Shown: in pieces, positions 11,745 through 22,999 of the stretch
How the letters are laid out: each line of letters opens with the position of its first letter
Position numbering within the stretch: the first letter of the stretch is position 1
From: Parelaphostrongylus tenuis
Lineage: Eukaryota; Nematoda; Chromadorea; Rhabditida; Metastrongylidae
Length of the DNA stretch: 64,000 bases
Assembly (NCBI GenBank): GCA_019055375.1
Contig: JAHQIW010007341.1
Coordinates: 18,551-82,550 of the forward strand
Direction: 5' to 3'
Position numbers and translations under genes: made by a program
The notes under the pieces: model-generated
Database searches by the model: none
What the model saw: the letters and a program-made list of their open reading frames with translations, nothing else
Told to the model about the DNA's origin: nothing

Positions 11745-11985
11745 ATTGAGTGGTGAGCAAAAATGCGACCTCAGGCGGGAGTCGAACCCGCATTTCATTC
11801 ATGCCGAGGACGTGTGCTAACACTACACACCAAGATAAATTTGCGCCACCACTCATTCATCAACATCTCTATATTAGCTGTCAGTCACCAATCCTTAACA
11901 GGTTTGGCCAAGTATGCGATTTCGATTTATAAACCCCGTTGAGCAGACAGCCACTGTTAGATATAATACTCGAGAGTTCTAGTAT
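11745..11985 (-). repeat. tRNA-derived SINE, family B, copy 1
   Basis: On the minus strand the B box is GCGGGTTCGACTCCCGCC. The tail matches the copy at 30.9-31.15 kb over its length, including CAGTTGAG-type ends, GGTTTATAAA, ATTGAAGA-like and CTAGTATTTTTACTG. It lies next to a second, shorter copy at 12010-12115. Confidence 0.65.
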
Positions 11986-12009
11986 TTTTACTGCTTTTCT
12001 TCGCAGTGT

Positions 12010-12115
12010 TATGATGTTTCATACATATCTAAGCGAACTGAGTGATGAGCAAAAATACGACCTTAGGCGGGATTCAGACCCGCAATTCATCCATCCGAAT
12101 TCATATATCAGTTTT
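12010..12115 (-). repeat. tRNA-derived SINE, family B, partial copy 2
   Basis: Contains GAGTGATGAGCAAAAATACG and a B box with one change (GCGGGTCTGAATCCCGCC on the minus strand). Truncated relative to copy 1. Confidence 0.55.
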
Positions 12116-12129
12116 TACCAAAACTAGTT

Positions 12130-12920
12130 ACTGAGAGCTGTATAGGGTGAGAGGATGATTTTTTTAAACTTCAACAATCGAACTTCAGTGTGAGTGTCAA
12201 CGACATGCCACTCCCGCCCTATCAGATGTTATATTTTCGCATCAGCTGACCGATGTGCCATTTCTTGTAGAGACATTGATAGAGGGGGTAATTAACAGTT
12301 GGCAGAAGCATATTACTTACCAACACCACCACAAGCACCTCTACCACCTACACCATCAGCGTCGTCATCACCCGATCGCACTCGTCCCAGTCGATGAACG
12401 TCTTTGCTGCACTTACCTACCTATTTGGAGATGTAGCGGTTAGTGTACCGTTTCTTTTTCTTTTCAATTTCAGTAAGTGGATGAACAGTTTGTTGTTTTC
12501 TTAACGAGTAGATACGTAGCATGTATTTCATTATCAAATCACCATAACTCACGTTTCGGCGGATTCTCCAGAATCCAAGAGATCCAACTTGACAAGCAAT
12601 CGTTGTCAGCCCAATACTTTCATAGCTTTGACAGAAGAACGCTGAGACGTGAGTATCATTCACTCGGGGAAAAGTTTTTTCAAGACACCTTATTTCTTTG
12701 AGAAACAGTGTAATTATTGAACAAAGCTTTAGTTGATATAAACTTTCGGAAATCATTAAAAAATCATTACCATGAGTATTTGGATCAAGTAATTAGCTTC
12801 TTAATTTTGACTCTACTTATGACGCTGCTTGTCTATCGAAATATGTTAAATCAGGTGCGACATCCTTCAACGGATGTCTGATTTCTATAATTTCACATTG
12901 ATCGCCAAAAATCGCAATTC
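12130..12920. other. No firm gene; one possible minus-strand exon
   Basis: At 12641-12553 on the minus strand, a stretch of about 30 codons (FFCQSYESIGLTTIACQVGS, then LGFWRIRRN) is bounded by CGTCTCAG and by the strong donor GTGAGT. The plus strand also has a GTGAGT donor here, at 12649, so the strand is undecided. I do not recognise the product. Confidence 0.2.
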
Positions 12921-12925
12921 ATTTT

Positions 12926-13036
12926 AGCTCTTCAACGACGTCTGGCAATTCTTGCCCGAAGATCTCATCTTCCGTCATCTCCATTTCGAAATTGAAATCA
13001 ACAACTATGCACAGCCAACTGTTTGCCCGGCCGCAT
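12926..13036. CDS. Possible coding exon, strand undecided
   Basis: On the plus strand the acceptor CATTTTAG (ending 12927) is followed by an open frame reading LFNDVWQFLPEDLIFRHLHF and on to a TAA at about 13036. On the minus strand the same bases read VVDFNFEMEMTEDEIFGQEL then PDVVEELK and a stop, after a possible CATAG acceptor. Both look protein-like, the minus reading slightly more so because of its acidic end. No family recognised. One of the two must be a shadow. Confidence 0.25.
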
Positions 13037-13239
13037 AAGGTTTTTCCAAGCCCTTGAAAAACCTCTTGAATCTCATCGGTTTCGAAAATTCCTCATAACT
13101 TGTTCTTTCGTGTGAATGCGGTGTTTATATGCGAATTTGTCTGCGTCTAACCAACTGGTATATTCATTCTACAGGTACTTAAAAGTTGAGTTGTCTTATT
13201 TAATTCGAATTAAAGATTTTCGTTAATCATTTGTAATCG

Positions 13240-13524
13240 ATGCCAGCACCTAGCCGGCCACTTTCTTTATTCTGTGTTCTGTTCGTTATCGCTTTCTTTT
13301 TTCTTTCTCTCAGCCTTCAGCATGACATTACTCAGCGCCGGCCACCTGCTGATCATTATCTGTCAAGTCCAACCTATCGAAGATCTTTGATACTAGATGA
13401 GGGACAGCCTTGCAGAAATGAGCAACATTTTGTTTATTCGCTCAAATGTGAAAGAAAAGAATGGCGAATATATGTTCAGAAACTTACTGTTTCCAAGATC
13501 AGCGTTCAGAATTTTAACTGCTGA
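13240..13524 (+). CDS. Possible small secreted protein, 94 residues
   Basis: An ATG opens a frame with a typical signal peptide: a short basic start (MPAPSRP), a hydrophobic core (LSLFCVLFVIAFFFLSLSLQ) and a likely cleavage site near residue 27. The rest is short, basic and has three cysteines (QPC, LKC and the last residue). An AATAAA lies 40 bases after the stop (13565-13570), which suits a short transcript. No homologue is recognised. The hydrophobic core comes from pyrimidine-rich DNA, which can fake a signal peptide, so this remains a candidate. Confidence 0.35.
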   Translation: MPAPSRPLSLFCVLFVIAFFFLSLSLQHDITQRRPPADHYLSSPTYRRSLILDEGQPCRNEQHFVYSLKCERKEWRIYVQKLTVSKISVQNFNC

Positions 13525-13589
13525 AATAGCCAAGCTGTTTATGAGTCTACCCGTTGTATTTGCAAATAAATTAACTACGTAATTGAATT

Positions 13590-14530
13590 AAGAAAATAAT
13601 ACTTTCTCTGATAATTTCTATTTCTACTAAATTAGTTTGAAAAATCTTCTCAAGGGGGTGTTCCTTCATAAGGAAAAGTGACAGCTTTTGTGAATCTTGC
13701 TCGAAAACAAATGCGCTAATCTAATAAGGAGTTAAATGATGCTTCCAGGTTGAAAAAATGGTCTCAGTTGGGACTCGTCTGATTTTTATTGACATTTATC
13801 AATCTTCACTGTTTTAATCGTGATTAGAACCGCGTGACATTAACTACCACTCATGGCAATGAACAAATGAGTAGTCACTCAGACATTACAACACATTGTA
13901 CTGGTTATAGTGGTTAACGTCACTAGTGATCATGTCATTTGATTTTTTCAGAAAATACTGATGTTCCGGTTAAAGTTGTTGTGCTGATTTATCTCGGGAC
14001 AAGAACGGATGGAAAGTTTTTAGATTAAACGCACTAAGAAAATTTACTAGTGTTTCATCTGAGAAATGCCGAATTCTTGAAATTTTCGCAATTTTGCAAC
14101 TACGCTTTTGTTCGATGGAAAAAATCTTGTGAAAGAATAAACATAGAATTACGGCGCCGAATTTAAATTGAGAAAAGCTTACTCATCATGAAAAATGCTT
14201 ACAAAGCGATAGATCTGCTTGTAAAACATAAATATTAACCCTCTGAGGGCCATGTGCATAGCTTTCGATACATGCGCTTTTTATGGTTCTTCATGGTTTA
14301 TTTTCTGAAAGAAATAAAATTTATGTACATCAATGTCGGTCTTTTACTTTTACTCTCGCCTTTACCTGTAGATAACGTTGTTGACCCAATCACGTGAATT
14401 CGCATGCAAAAAACTGGCTCATACACGTGATGATCACGTGCCTCACTGCTAAACGATTTGAAATGAGGGTGATTTTCATCTTATTCGTCGGTTGTCCTCA
14501 GAAATTTCATGTAACTGTGATGATCTACCA
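13590..14530. other. No gene recognised
   Basis: AT-rich, no domain or known repeat seen. Confidence 0.45.
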
Positions 14531-14534
14531 ATGG

Positions 14535-14712
14535 GTTGTGGCGCGATGCTCTTTCGATGTAACAAATCAGTGCAGTGTAACCCTTCGGGACAAGTTTGAT
14601 ACCAATTTACCGACCTCGGAGGCGAGCGCTTGGTTAGCCATGAAATCGAGATCGAACTATTGAACTTGTATGCGATACAGAGCACTTCTATCCACTGCGT
14701 CATGCGCTTAGT
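14535..14712 (-). repeat. tRNA-derived SINE, family C, copy 1
   Basis: On the minus strand: GCGCATGACGCAGTGG (A box), GTTCGATCTCGATTTCATGG (B box and beyond), then GAGGTCGGTAAATTGGTATC. The GGTAAATTGGTAC block marks family C and recurs at 15.2, 31.7, 32.0 and 52.8 kb. Confidence 0.6.
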
Positions 14713-15064
14713 AACTCCATCCTTCGGTTGTGAAACGTTAACAGCGATCAAATTTTTCCATCATGGTAATTTCTCTCTATGACTTGTCTTCTCTGGGTAT
14801 CAAGCGGCAGTCGTGAATGAGAAGAAAGACAGCGAAACCAGAAAGAAAGCGACGACGAAGAGAAGGAATTTTCGCCAGTGAAAAAAGCCACAGAAAATTG
14901 AAAACGTCCTCCTAACTCACAAAAAATGTTACAGTAGTACAGGTTTTATTATGGTTAGAACTGGCTCTATCTCGTCACATCACATGGAGACAAATCATAG
15001 TCAGAAATGCATATTGAAAAAATTTGATTATGTGTAACGTTCCACTTTTGACAGTCAATAACAA

Positions 15065-15212
15065 AGTTACTAAGCGCATGTCGTAGCGGTAAGAAAGAAT
15101 TGCTCTACATCGCAAGCAAGGTCAATGGTTCGGTCTTGCGCTCATGGCTCATCGAGCGTTACTCGCCGAGGTCGGTAAATTGGTACCAAACTTGTCTGGG
15201 AGGATTATTAGC
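15065..15212 (+). repeat. tRNA-derived SINE, family C, copy 2
   Basis: AAGCGCATGTCGTAGCGGTA stands at the A box, ATGGTTCGGTCTTGCGCTC at the B box, then GAGGTCGGTAAATTGGTACC. More diverged in the tRNA part than the copy at 32.0 kb. Confidence 0.55.
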
Positions 15213-15214
15213 AC

Positions 15215-16440
15215 TGACTTGATACATCGGTAGGCCAGCGCACCAGATATGCATTCAAATCACCTCAAATGAATTTGAAGAATCATGACGAAAGCATCGC
15301 TCATCCCTCACGGATTGGACGATGGCGAGATCTTTATCCTTCAACCCTTCCATTGAAGAAACTATGTGTAACATTTCGACCGAATCCCTTCTATGCAATG
15401 ATGGATTTCTAACCAGTTAAAACGCTATGTTGCGCTCGGATGGTGAACACCTTAAATGCGGATCTAAGGCGAGCGAGTAGATGGTTCTGATATAAAGATG
15501 GATCCAAGGGATGAGTAAGCAACGGGTTAAGTTATACTTTGTATTTATGCTCGTAATCATAATCATATATATTGCTTTATATATTTATTCATATATAGTG
15601 TGTTGCTATGAGTTAAATCTCAAACGCTGACCAACATAAGCACGCATTCGAGAATGCGAAAACGTGGAAGCTGGTGCGGTTCAGTTCCAGCAAGTGAAGC
15701 CTAAGCCTAGGAGACCCCGAAAACATGTTTGTGGGCTTACTCATAATCAACGGTAAACGGCTATGAGATAGTCATGGCCACTGTCTCTTTATGAACAGCA
15801 AAATTGAATGTCCTGGTATGAAAGTGTGGTGTTATTTGCATTCCAACGATTGGTTCGAACCTATAGTTGGGCTAGGTAGCTTCAAAAACTGATGCGATAA
15901 AAAAACTCACAGATACACATTCGATAGCATAGATGAACAATGATATTACATGTGACAAAATATCTATGTTGGGAACAATTTGATACAAAACTGCCTTTCA
16001 TTTGACTTCGTCTCGATTGATCTATATCTTAACTTATTGACAAGATCACTGAAAGCTGCCACCAAGCAATAATTGTAGGTGATTTGGCGACATTCAAAAA
16101 CGATTAGTGAACGTAAATCTTGAAATACGACTCAGAAATGTCGGCACGGAAGTCCCTTGAGGTCGTCTAAATGAATTTTGAAGACCAATGATTAGAAAGA
16201 GTATCGGAATACGGCAGATCATTTGGTACTTTATCTTGGAATTGAATTTTCAATTTGCGCGTTGTTCATCAGTTATGGTGTAACAAAACACCAATTACCT
16301 CTCTCATGAAAGAAGTTTAATGGTGCGGTTTCTTCAATAGTTATTCATTTGAAATAATTCTTTGAGTAGATCCTCATTATTTTTCACTTGTTCGTTTATT
16401 TATTATATTTATTCTACGCTACCCGTTATCACTACTTAGT
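15215..16440. other. No gene recognised
   Basis: No coding domain seen. Many stops in all frames. Confidence 0.45.
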
Positions 16441-16444
16441 GTGC

Positions 16445-16648
16445 AGCTTGCAAAATATTTGTTCCCTCCATCCATCTTCCACAGACGTGTTCAAATATCT
16501 CATGCGCTGCTTCGCCTATTGATTGTGGATTTCGTCCTAGACGTTCAGTCGAATGATTGCAAGAGAACGTGGAGAGCGGCGATCGAACCAGGATATCACT
16601 TATAATCTCACTTTCTGATACATTACACCATCAATCACTGCGGTAACA
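16445..16648 (-). repeat. tRNA-derived SINE, family F, copy 2
   Basis: On the minus strand: GTTACCGCAGTGATTGATGG (A box), CCTGGTTCGATCGCCGC (B box), then GGACGAAATCCACAATCAAT and GCAGCGCATGAGATATTTG. The tail matches 22.8 kb (GGACGAAATCCATTCAGTAA). Confidence 0.5.
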
Positions 16649-16779
16649 AACTCTCAGATTTTCTTTGGATCTAGGAAATGCTTGCGAAATAGTCAAATGT
16701 AGTGTGATATAGCACGTCTAGGTTCTGAAGATGACAAAGATCGTCGAAACGTCGGCCATTGTTTTTGAGTAAGATGTTC

Positions 16780-17615
16780 GCACTTTGCGCAAGCTTTGGT
16801 AAAGTTTGTGAAAACAACTACCTACTCATCCAGAATCTATCACCTAATTAATGCTTCTGGACTGATTACGGTCATGTCGTTGGACTGGACAATGTCTTAA
16901 GCAGAAAGCTTAACAACAAAGTAAAAGATCTTCAGTATAGTTTTTCAATCCAACATCCTTCTGAAAATCGTTCTGAGTGGTACAAATCTGTGGGAACAGC
17001 CGCATTAAGTGAGAACGTCGTTTTTCCTTTGAAATACCTGCTATTTTATCGAACAGTTGCCATCCTTGCAGAAAACCATTGTTTTTAGAGTTCCATTAGT
17101 TTATTTTCAACTTTTTTCGCGCATCATCAACACTGCAGTTCGATCGAAAGTGAAAGAGGATTAGCTCGTGATGTGATTGTCTGGTGGGACTTTCTAAAGA
17201 TTACGTGAATTTTAATTCGTAGTACACACAAACATTGTAAACAGTGGATGAGTACTGCAATGTTTATATCCTCTTTTGAAATGATCATTTCTCATACTAC
17301 TCGATAATGGGCTTAAGTAGCGCAGTAGTTGAAGGTGTACTGCATAGATTTATGGGTTGCTAGGCCATTTCTGTACCACTGGGAATTGAACGCTTTATTT
17401 CCCAGCAACAAATTGGTACTATGTTTTTTAGAGAGAATAAAGCACTAAGCTGATACTCCAGTGGTCGCCGAAAGTCAATATAGGCATTACATGACTCATT
17501 TAGCTTTGCGATGCTACGGAAGAAGACGAGTATACAGCATATTCTTCAAACATTGGTCAATGTCGAACACTATAATAGACATTAGCATGTTCGAAGTAGT
17601 CATTTAGAAAAAAGT
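16780..17615. other. No gene recognised
   Basis: No domain, exon or family repeat seen. Confidence 0.45.
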
Positions 17616-17617
17616 CG

Positions 17618-18365
17618 GTTCTTTTCAGTTATAAGGGAACAAATGAATATTCGACCTCATTCACTGTATATCAATTTTTCATAAGAGTGATAGTAATCAG
17701 TCGGAAGTTTGAATCTCTGGTTACAGCCGTACGTGGCCGGTTTTCAAAAAGGCTCATTTATAGCGCTGTGAGATTTGAAATAAAATTATGTTTTACATCC
17801 ACTGCCCAATGCTATTACTTTACTGGAAGCGCGAAAAGCACATGAACTTGTAGAGAAAATTTTTGGTGTTAGAGTCAGACGTTCAATCTGATGTTCCGAG
17901 AAACAATTCCTTATTGATTATCAGGAATGCTACTTTACTATGGTCCACGGAAAGGCCAATCGATCGACCGGTGTGTTCAAACCGCCACATCCGCCCTGCG
18001 CCCTCCTGCCCACCTAGTAGAAAGGTCAAAACCCTCTCGCCGGCGTATGCAAATTTGATCTTATTTACCCTGCTGCACTAAGAGAAACGGCTTTCCAAAA
18101 AAAGCACATTGTTAGATTCTCAAAATCTTACGCTACTGAATGATTACTTATAGCCTAAAAAGGAGCTTTGTCCAGCAAGAAATATGCGCGTATAAAAATA
18201 TAATGTTGCTCTGATCTTTACACCGTTATAGAAGGGTCTTTTCAAAAATATGCCACGTACGGCCCTAGCCAGAGATTTGATCTTTTGAATGATTACTGAC
18301 ATCCCTATAAAAAATCTTAGTACTGCGAATGAGGTTGAATATTCGTTTTCCCTTATAGCTGAAAA
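17618..18365. mobile_element. Long-inverted-repeat element E, copy 1
   Basis: Left arm about 17618-17790 (CAGTTATAAGGGAAC, ATATTCGACCTCATTC, GTACGTGGCCGGTTTTC). The right arm, 18215-18365, is its reverse complement with moderate divergence (GAAAATATGCC-like centre, GAGGTTGAATATTCG, CCCTTATAGCTG). The interior of about 420 bp has a GC-rich CCGCCCTGCGCCCTCCTGCC block. No transposase frame exists, so it is a non-autonomous element; the superfamily is not determined because exact ends and target duplication cannot be fixed. Confidence 0.65.
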
Positions 18366-18479
18366 ATACCAAAAACCAATCGTTGACGTCTTTCGAACTT
18401 GTCTGAGCTTTGCACAAATAAAGAATGTGACACGTAATCGCTCGTTCTATGTTTCTCACGATGGCGGCTAACATCGCCG

Positions 18480-18895
18480 TTCTCTGAGCAGAAGTGAATG
18501 GAAAACAAGAAAAAACCCCTCAGTCCTTAATCTGTTTTTCGTAATTGCACTTTATGTTGACATTATTATATTTTTCACATTGAAACGTGTAATTGTCAAG
18601 AAAACGTGCTATTCTAATCCCCATTCCTTTCGTTTTCCACAATTTTTCAAAAAAGTCATCAGACTAGTTTCTAATGCGTTAAAAGTAGATGACATGACGT
18701 ATGAGACGTTTTGATAATTCATTATTTTAATGGATTCTAATCTACCACATGTTGGAGTTGAGCGCAAAAACTTATTAGATCTTCTCCAATACACCTATAT
18801 CACCTGTATAACAGGTCGTCCCGCTAATCGTCGACTGTTCGAGTGAGCATCAGTAAGACTTCCATTTTTCCCCATCGTATTCACGTGTATCACAG
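18480..18895. other. No gene recognised
   Basis: Nothing recognised. Confidence 0.4.
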
Positions 18896-18898
18896 TAG

Positions 18899-19192
18899 AT
18901 GACTCTCACTATAGGGAATCGCAGGAGGCTATATTTTCCTTCTGAGCTCTCTGTGAGAAAATTGGATTATCGGGTCGGTGGTCTGTCCGTGCGTTTGATA
19001 TACCTAAGAATCATAATCGGTAACGACTCTCATCCATCTGTTGTCGTTGAAACGCATTACTCCGGTCCACCTTATTCTTTACATGAACTTGATGATTTAC
19101 CGACATTTAGTCCTGTTAGATGCGAACTTGGAGCTTCTTCTCCTTTCATCTATAGAAGAAATTTACTTTACCAGATGAAAGTTAGGATTTAA
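18899..19192 (+). CDS. Unassigned open frame, 97 codons
   Basis: Opens with an ATG placed two bases after CACAGT. The second half is protein-like (PSVVVETHYSGPPYSLHELD, DLPTFSPVRCELG). A GTAACG donor-like site at 19020 could end an exon. No family is recognised, and a frame of this length is near what chance gives in the window. Confidence 0.2.
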   Translation: MTLTIGNRRRLYFPSELSVRKLDYRVGGLSVRLIYLRIIIGNDSHPSVVVETHYSGPPYSLHELDDLPTFSPVRCELGASSPFIYRRNLLYQMKVRI

Positions 19193-19199
19193 ATGATAG

Positions 19200-21040
19200 A
19201 GAGTTCGGAGATGATATTCTTGAGAGAATCGCTATATTCATATTTATCAGGCATCGTTTGTATATTTAAGATGTAGAAGGAAATGTGTTGGGCTGTTGAT
19301 ATATCAGTTTAGTGGGCCCCTTGAGCAAGTTCGGCACCAAGGAGAACCTTGGAGAAGAAAGGCTTGGTCAGAACGTCGCATAAAATCGAAGGTAACTCAT
19401 CTTCAATTCCGGGGATCACTGACCATTGAGCTACCATAGCCGTAATTCTTGAACGTGATCAATATGTAAGCCGTTTTACGACTCAAGAAACTCGTATGGA
19501 CAAAGCAGTAAGTTTACATCTTAGATAAATAATAAATCGAGTTCTGTCAATTTTGGGTTTAAGTGCCAAATCTAAGGAAGTTTGAGGCATTTGATCAGGT
19601 TGGTTCGCACACAGCTGATCATTTGTTTACTTTCGAATATGAAAACGAACAGAAGTAAACAGTGACACAATCAAAATGTCAATGTTAGGAGTATACTGTA
19701 CCTCTTAAATAGAGAAAGATTAGAATTTTTAGGTAACGTCAACGATTAAAAGTTGACGACGATGTTCTACATGCTGAGCTCTTGAAGATCAGGTAGGCCG
19801 GATTCAGTGTAGCGAAAACCGATGAATAAGAACCGTTACCGAGGGGATCCTTTGGGATGTCAAATGCACAACATGGAGACTGTCGACCTTTGAATTTTGA
19901 CGGAAACTTCAAAACAGGTTATGATGCGTAACAAATTCCTTGAGGAAGTAAAATCCATTAAAATGCTCCTACATACGGCAGGAAAAAATGGAAGATCTGG
20001 GGCGTCCTCCGAGCCACTTGGCTATTAATATTACGACGGATGATGAGGAAGACTGCTAAATGAGGTTTGAAAAAAAAAACTTTTTCTTTACAAGCAGTAA
20101 TCTCGCTTGTGTTGACATTAAATCAGCCCATCAATTAAGCTACAATGCTGACAATTACAAGAACTCGCCCCGTGTCCATCAACATACATACACCACGAGA
20201 AGTTCTGCATCGCTCTTGGTTTAGGGGAAAGCTGCCTGGATCATTTTGAATGATATCTTTCTGAACTATTCATGCGCAGTTCGATAGAACATGACTAGTT
20301 CTGTTTTCGTCTATGAGCAGAAATGTGCTCCTATGTGTTCCTATAGATTATTCGAATGCCTGTCAGCAATATGGAGTAATAAGACATTGTTTTGCCGTCA
20401 CTCCATTCTCTTCATAGGCGGATATAACACAGAACTCTATTGAGGTATCAAGTCGTTCACCGTTTTCTTTGTTGATATTTCGTGTTTAATAAGGAAGTGT
20501 CAAAACGAATACTTAGAAAAAACCAAGGAATAGTGAAGAAGGCGCGTGAGCATCATCACCTATAAAACTGCTCTGTTTTCTCCTCTTCTCTGGAGGTTTT
20601 TGAATTCTCTTTATCTCTCATCCACTGAGGAACTTGCTTGCTTTGAGTTTACGAGATCAAAAGTCTGGTAAACATAAACATTTCAGAATAGTGTACTTCG
20701 TCCACAATATGGCTCATTTTGCCTTTCTCTTAATTCCACACCGGCTACACTTCAAACGACATTTAACAGTGTCGTTCTTTTTTTTTCTCCAACGCTCGAA
20801 CGAACCATCACATCGAAGGTAGGTCGTGTACATTACGAGCTCCTATCAAAGAAAGTTCATGAATAGTGTGAAATATTACCTTACATCGAGAAAAAGTACG
20901 TTATCTAATGAACATCAATGAATGCTAGAGCACAATTCAATCCAAGTAATTCGCAAGAGCGACTGTTTATTAACCTCACCATGTTTCAACACAATTCCTG
21001 ATTTTCTTCTTTAAGCCAAACACGAGGTGCTACATCGATC
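19200..21040. other. No gene recognised
   Basis: No domain or repeat family seen. GC content rises near 19320-19440 and 19780-19880 without a matching reading frame. Confidence 0.4.
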
Positions 21041-21044
21041 TTTT

Positions 21045-21090
21045 TTCAGCAGCTGACGTTTCACCAGTCCGCCTGCTTCAGAGCCTGAAA
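21045..21090 (-). ncRNA. Decayed hammerhead-like motif 3' of the Penelope-like element
   Basis: Minus strand: CTGAAGC, then AGGCGGACTGGT, then GAAACGTC, followed by AGCTGCTG. The order and spacing of a CUGANGA box, a stem and GAAA are kept, but the last A of the first box is C and stem II does not pair well. It sits downstream of the endonuclease remnant on the same strand, where Penelope-like elements are known to carry hammerheads in their terminal repeats. Confidence 0.3.
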
Positions 21091-21329
21091 AGGTTAAATT
21101 GTCCGCATTCCAATCAGTCAAACACCCCCATTACTCCTTGAAAAATCACCAGACCCTAGATTTCAATTGCATCAAGCACAAAATCAACTCAACATACTCT
21201 CCGCTTTTTATATGTGTTCCACCAAATGATTCAAGTGGAGTCCACCGAAAGGAAATCACATAAGCTCGTAAAGCACCTTACCCATCAAAACAACACTCTT
21301 ATATACTGACACGAATGATTACGAGGCAT

Positions 21330-22304
21330 TCCTTCATACCGTTTATAGTTGGATTGGTGGTGTTATTCCAAAGTCCCTCCAGAATTTTTCGCGCTGATGC
21401 TTTCTGTTCCTGCGCAAGGATGGTGACTTCGATCTCAAAATCAACTCCATCGTGTTCTGTTCTCTGTGCTTTCCTAGCGGGGTGTTCCGTCTATTAAGAC
21501 GTTTGTCACTTAAGTGTTCTTCTATGCGGGCATAGAGCGGCGTACCCGTTTCGCCAATATATTTATCGCTACACGCTTTGCAAGAGATTAGATAGACTGT
21601 ACCTACGCTTACAATCACCATCTCTGCGTTAGGACATATTTTAAAAAATCTTTCATTATGCAAGACGGTTATATAAGCGGTTACGAACTAATTGGCGTCT
21701 TAGAGTATTCGGTGGTATCTCAGTAATAGCCACCTATTGCTCTAAACTTTCTCTTTTCAAACAGCGTTCTATAGCTGCACTAATCTCATTTGAAAAGAAC
21801 GGGAGGATGAACGGGACCTTCCTTTCATTCAAGTTTTGATTCAAAAGCGTACTCTTCCCCCTAAATCCAAGCCAATGGGTCACTAATTCTATCCATTAGG
21901 AGTGGCTATTTCCAGAGGTTTCACGGATTCTACTCTCTGCTTCTCCCGCGTACATACACTGGTTGCTGTTCGAAAGACGTTTTTTACTAACGTCTTTTTC
22001 GTATGTGAGGGATGAGAAGAGAAATAGTGAACCAGATTCGCATTACTTGGCTTTCGGTACCACTTTGTTATGTAGCCGCTCTCGGTCAAGTTTACTTGCA
22101 CGATTTAGAAAGGGGCCAATCACCTTTTGGTATCTCACGAGTGAATTTTGTATACTCTGACTGTTCATTCAACAATCTAAAGCAATTATCTAGCTCCCCT
22201 TGAGTGGAACATATAACCAAACAATCATCTATATACCTACAGTAGAGTAATGGCCGGAGATCCATCACTGCTGCTTTCACTTTCGATATAAAGGAAATCG
22301 CCAA
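21330..22304 (-). pseudogene. Penelope-like element: reverse transcriptase and GIY-YIG endonuclease remnant
   Basis: Read on the minus strand from 22304: LLYCRYIDDCLVICSTQGEL contains the catalytic YIDD of reverse transcriptase motif C, then KFTREIPKGDW. After two compensating one-base shifts around 22100 the frame continues PFLN, VQVNLTESGYITKWYRKPSN, then VHYFSSHPSHTKKTLVKNVF, the thumb region. After further stops come EIPPNTLRRQLVRNRLY and finally the endonuclease: GTVYLISCKACSDKYIGETG followed by ARIEEHL, with the GIY (here VYL) and YIG motifs and the spaced Cys pair before them. The order RT then C-terminal GIY-YIG is diagnostic of endonuclease-bearing Penelope-like elements. The 5' half of the RT is missing and several stops make it inactive. 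Confidence 0.85.
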
Positions 22305-22324
22305 TTCATTTCAAATACTCCGAA

Positions 22325-22530
22325 ATTCTAGTATTTTTACTGCTTTAAAAGCAGTGTCATGATGTTACGTATATACTTAAGAGAATTGGGTGGTGAGCAT
22401 AAACGCGGCCTCAGCTGGGAATCGAACCCGCGTTTAATCCATACCAGGGACGTGTGCTACCACCACTACACCACAGAGGCACATCTGCGCCACCACTCTT
22501 TCTTCAATATCTCTATGTTCTCTAACATCT
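22325..22530 (-). repeat. tRNA-derived SINE, family B, copy 3
   Basis: Minus strand: GTGGCGCAGATGTGCCTCTG, GTGGTAGCACACGTCCC (A box), GCGGGTTCGATTCCCAGC (B box), GGTGAGCATAAACGCGG region, ending CTAGTATTTTTACTGC-like. It directly abuts the truncated end of the Penelope-like element. Confidence 0.65.
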
Positions 22531-22734
22531 CGCATCAATTCAAACATGTATTGTTTGCCAGTGTGCTGCCGCGTTTTCTCATACTTCGGAGAGATTCCAT
22601 ACGCAAATTCGTAGAGACCTTGCATGAGTTGCTGAATACGAGTTAGCCGAGCTTCATTACGCAGTTCATAATACTGTTATTAGATTCGATTATTATTTTA
22701 TCATGAATGACTCATCATCACAATCTATTGTGTG

Positions 22735-22995
22735 GGTCCCGGCACTTCTTGCAGTCAATTCATTTCCTCGATCCCAGCTTCCACAAATGTTCACGTGCTG
22801 CATAGGTTACTGAATGGATTTCGTCCCCTATATAAATGCCATATAATGTTGGTCGAGAGCATACTCGTTACAGTTTTAGAGGTAGTCCAGGTAAGGCCTT
22901 TTAAAGCGTTTAATTTATCGACAAGAACAGAATGTTGGGGGAGGGGATTGCACTAGCTTATCAAGTCGCTTCTTGGTACACTGCATCACTGGCTT
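22735..22995 (-). repeat. tRNA-derived SINE, family F, copy 3
   Basis: Minus strand: GAAGCCAGTGATGCAGTGTA (A box), TGATAAGCTAGTGCAATCCC (degenerate B box), tail GGGGACGAAATCCATTCAGT shared with 16.5 kb. Confidence 0.4.
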
Positions 22996-22999
22996 CTGC

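Noticed and set aside
16715..16760. A further hammerhead: GGTT, CTGAAGA, TGACAAAGATCGTC, GAAACGTC, GGCC
   Set aside because: Stem II needs a bulged first base, stem I rests on G-U pairs, and the flanks match neither family D nor G. Possibly a Penelope-type remnant, not listed as a ribozyme.
21343..21497. A plus-strand frame at 21315-21497
   Set aside because: It is the antisense of the Penelope-like GIY-YIG endonuclease, which has clear motifs on the minus strand.
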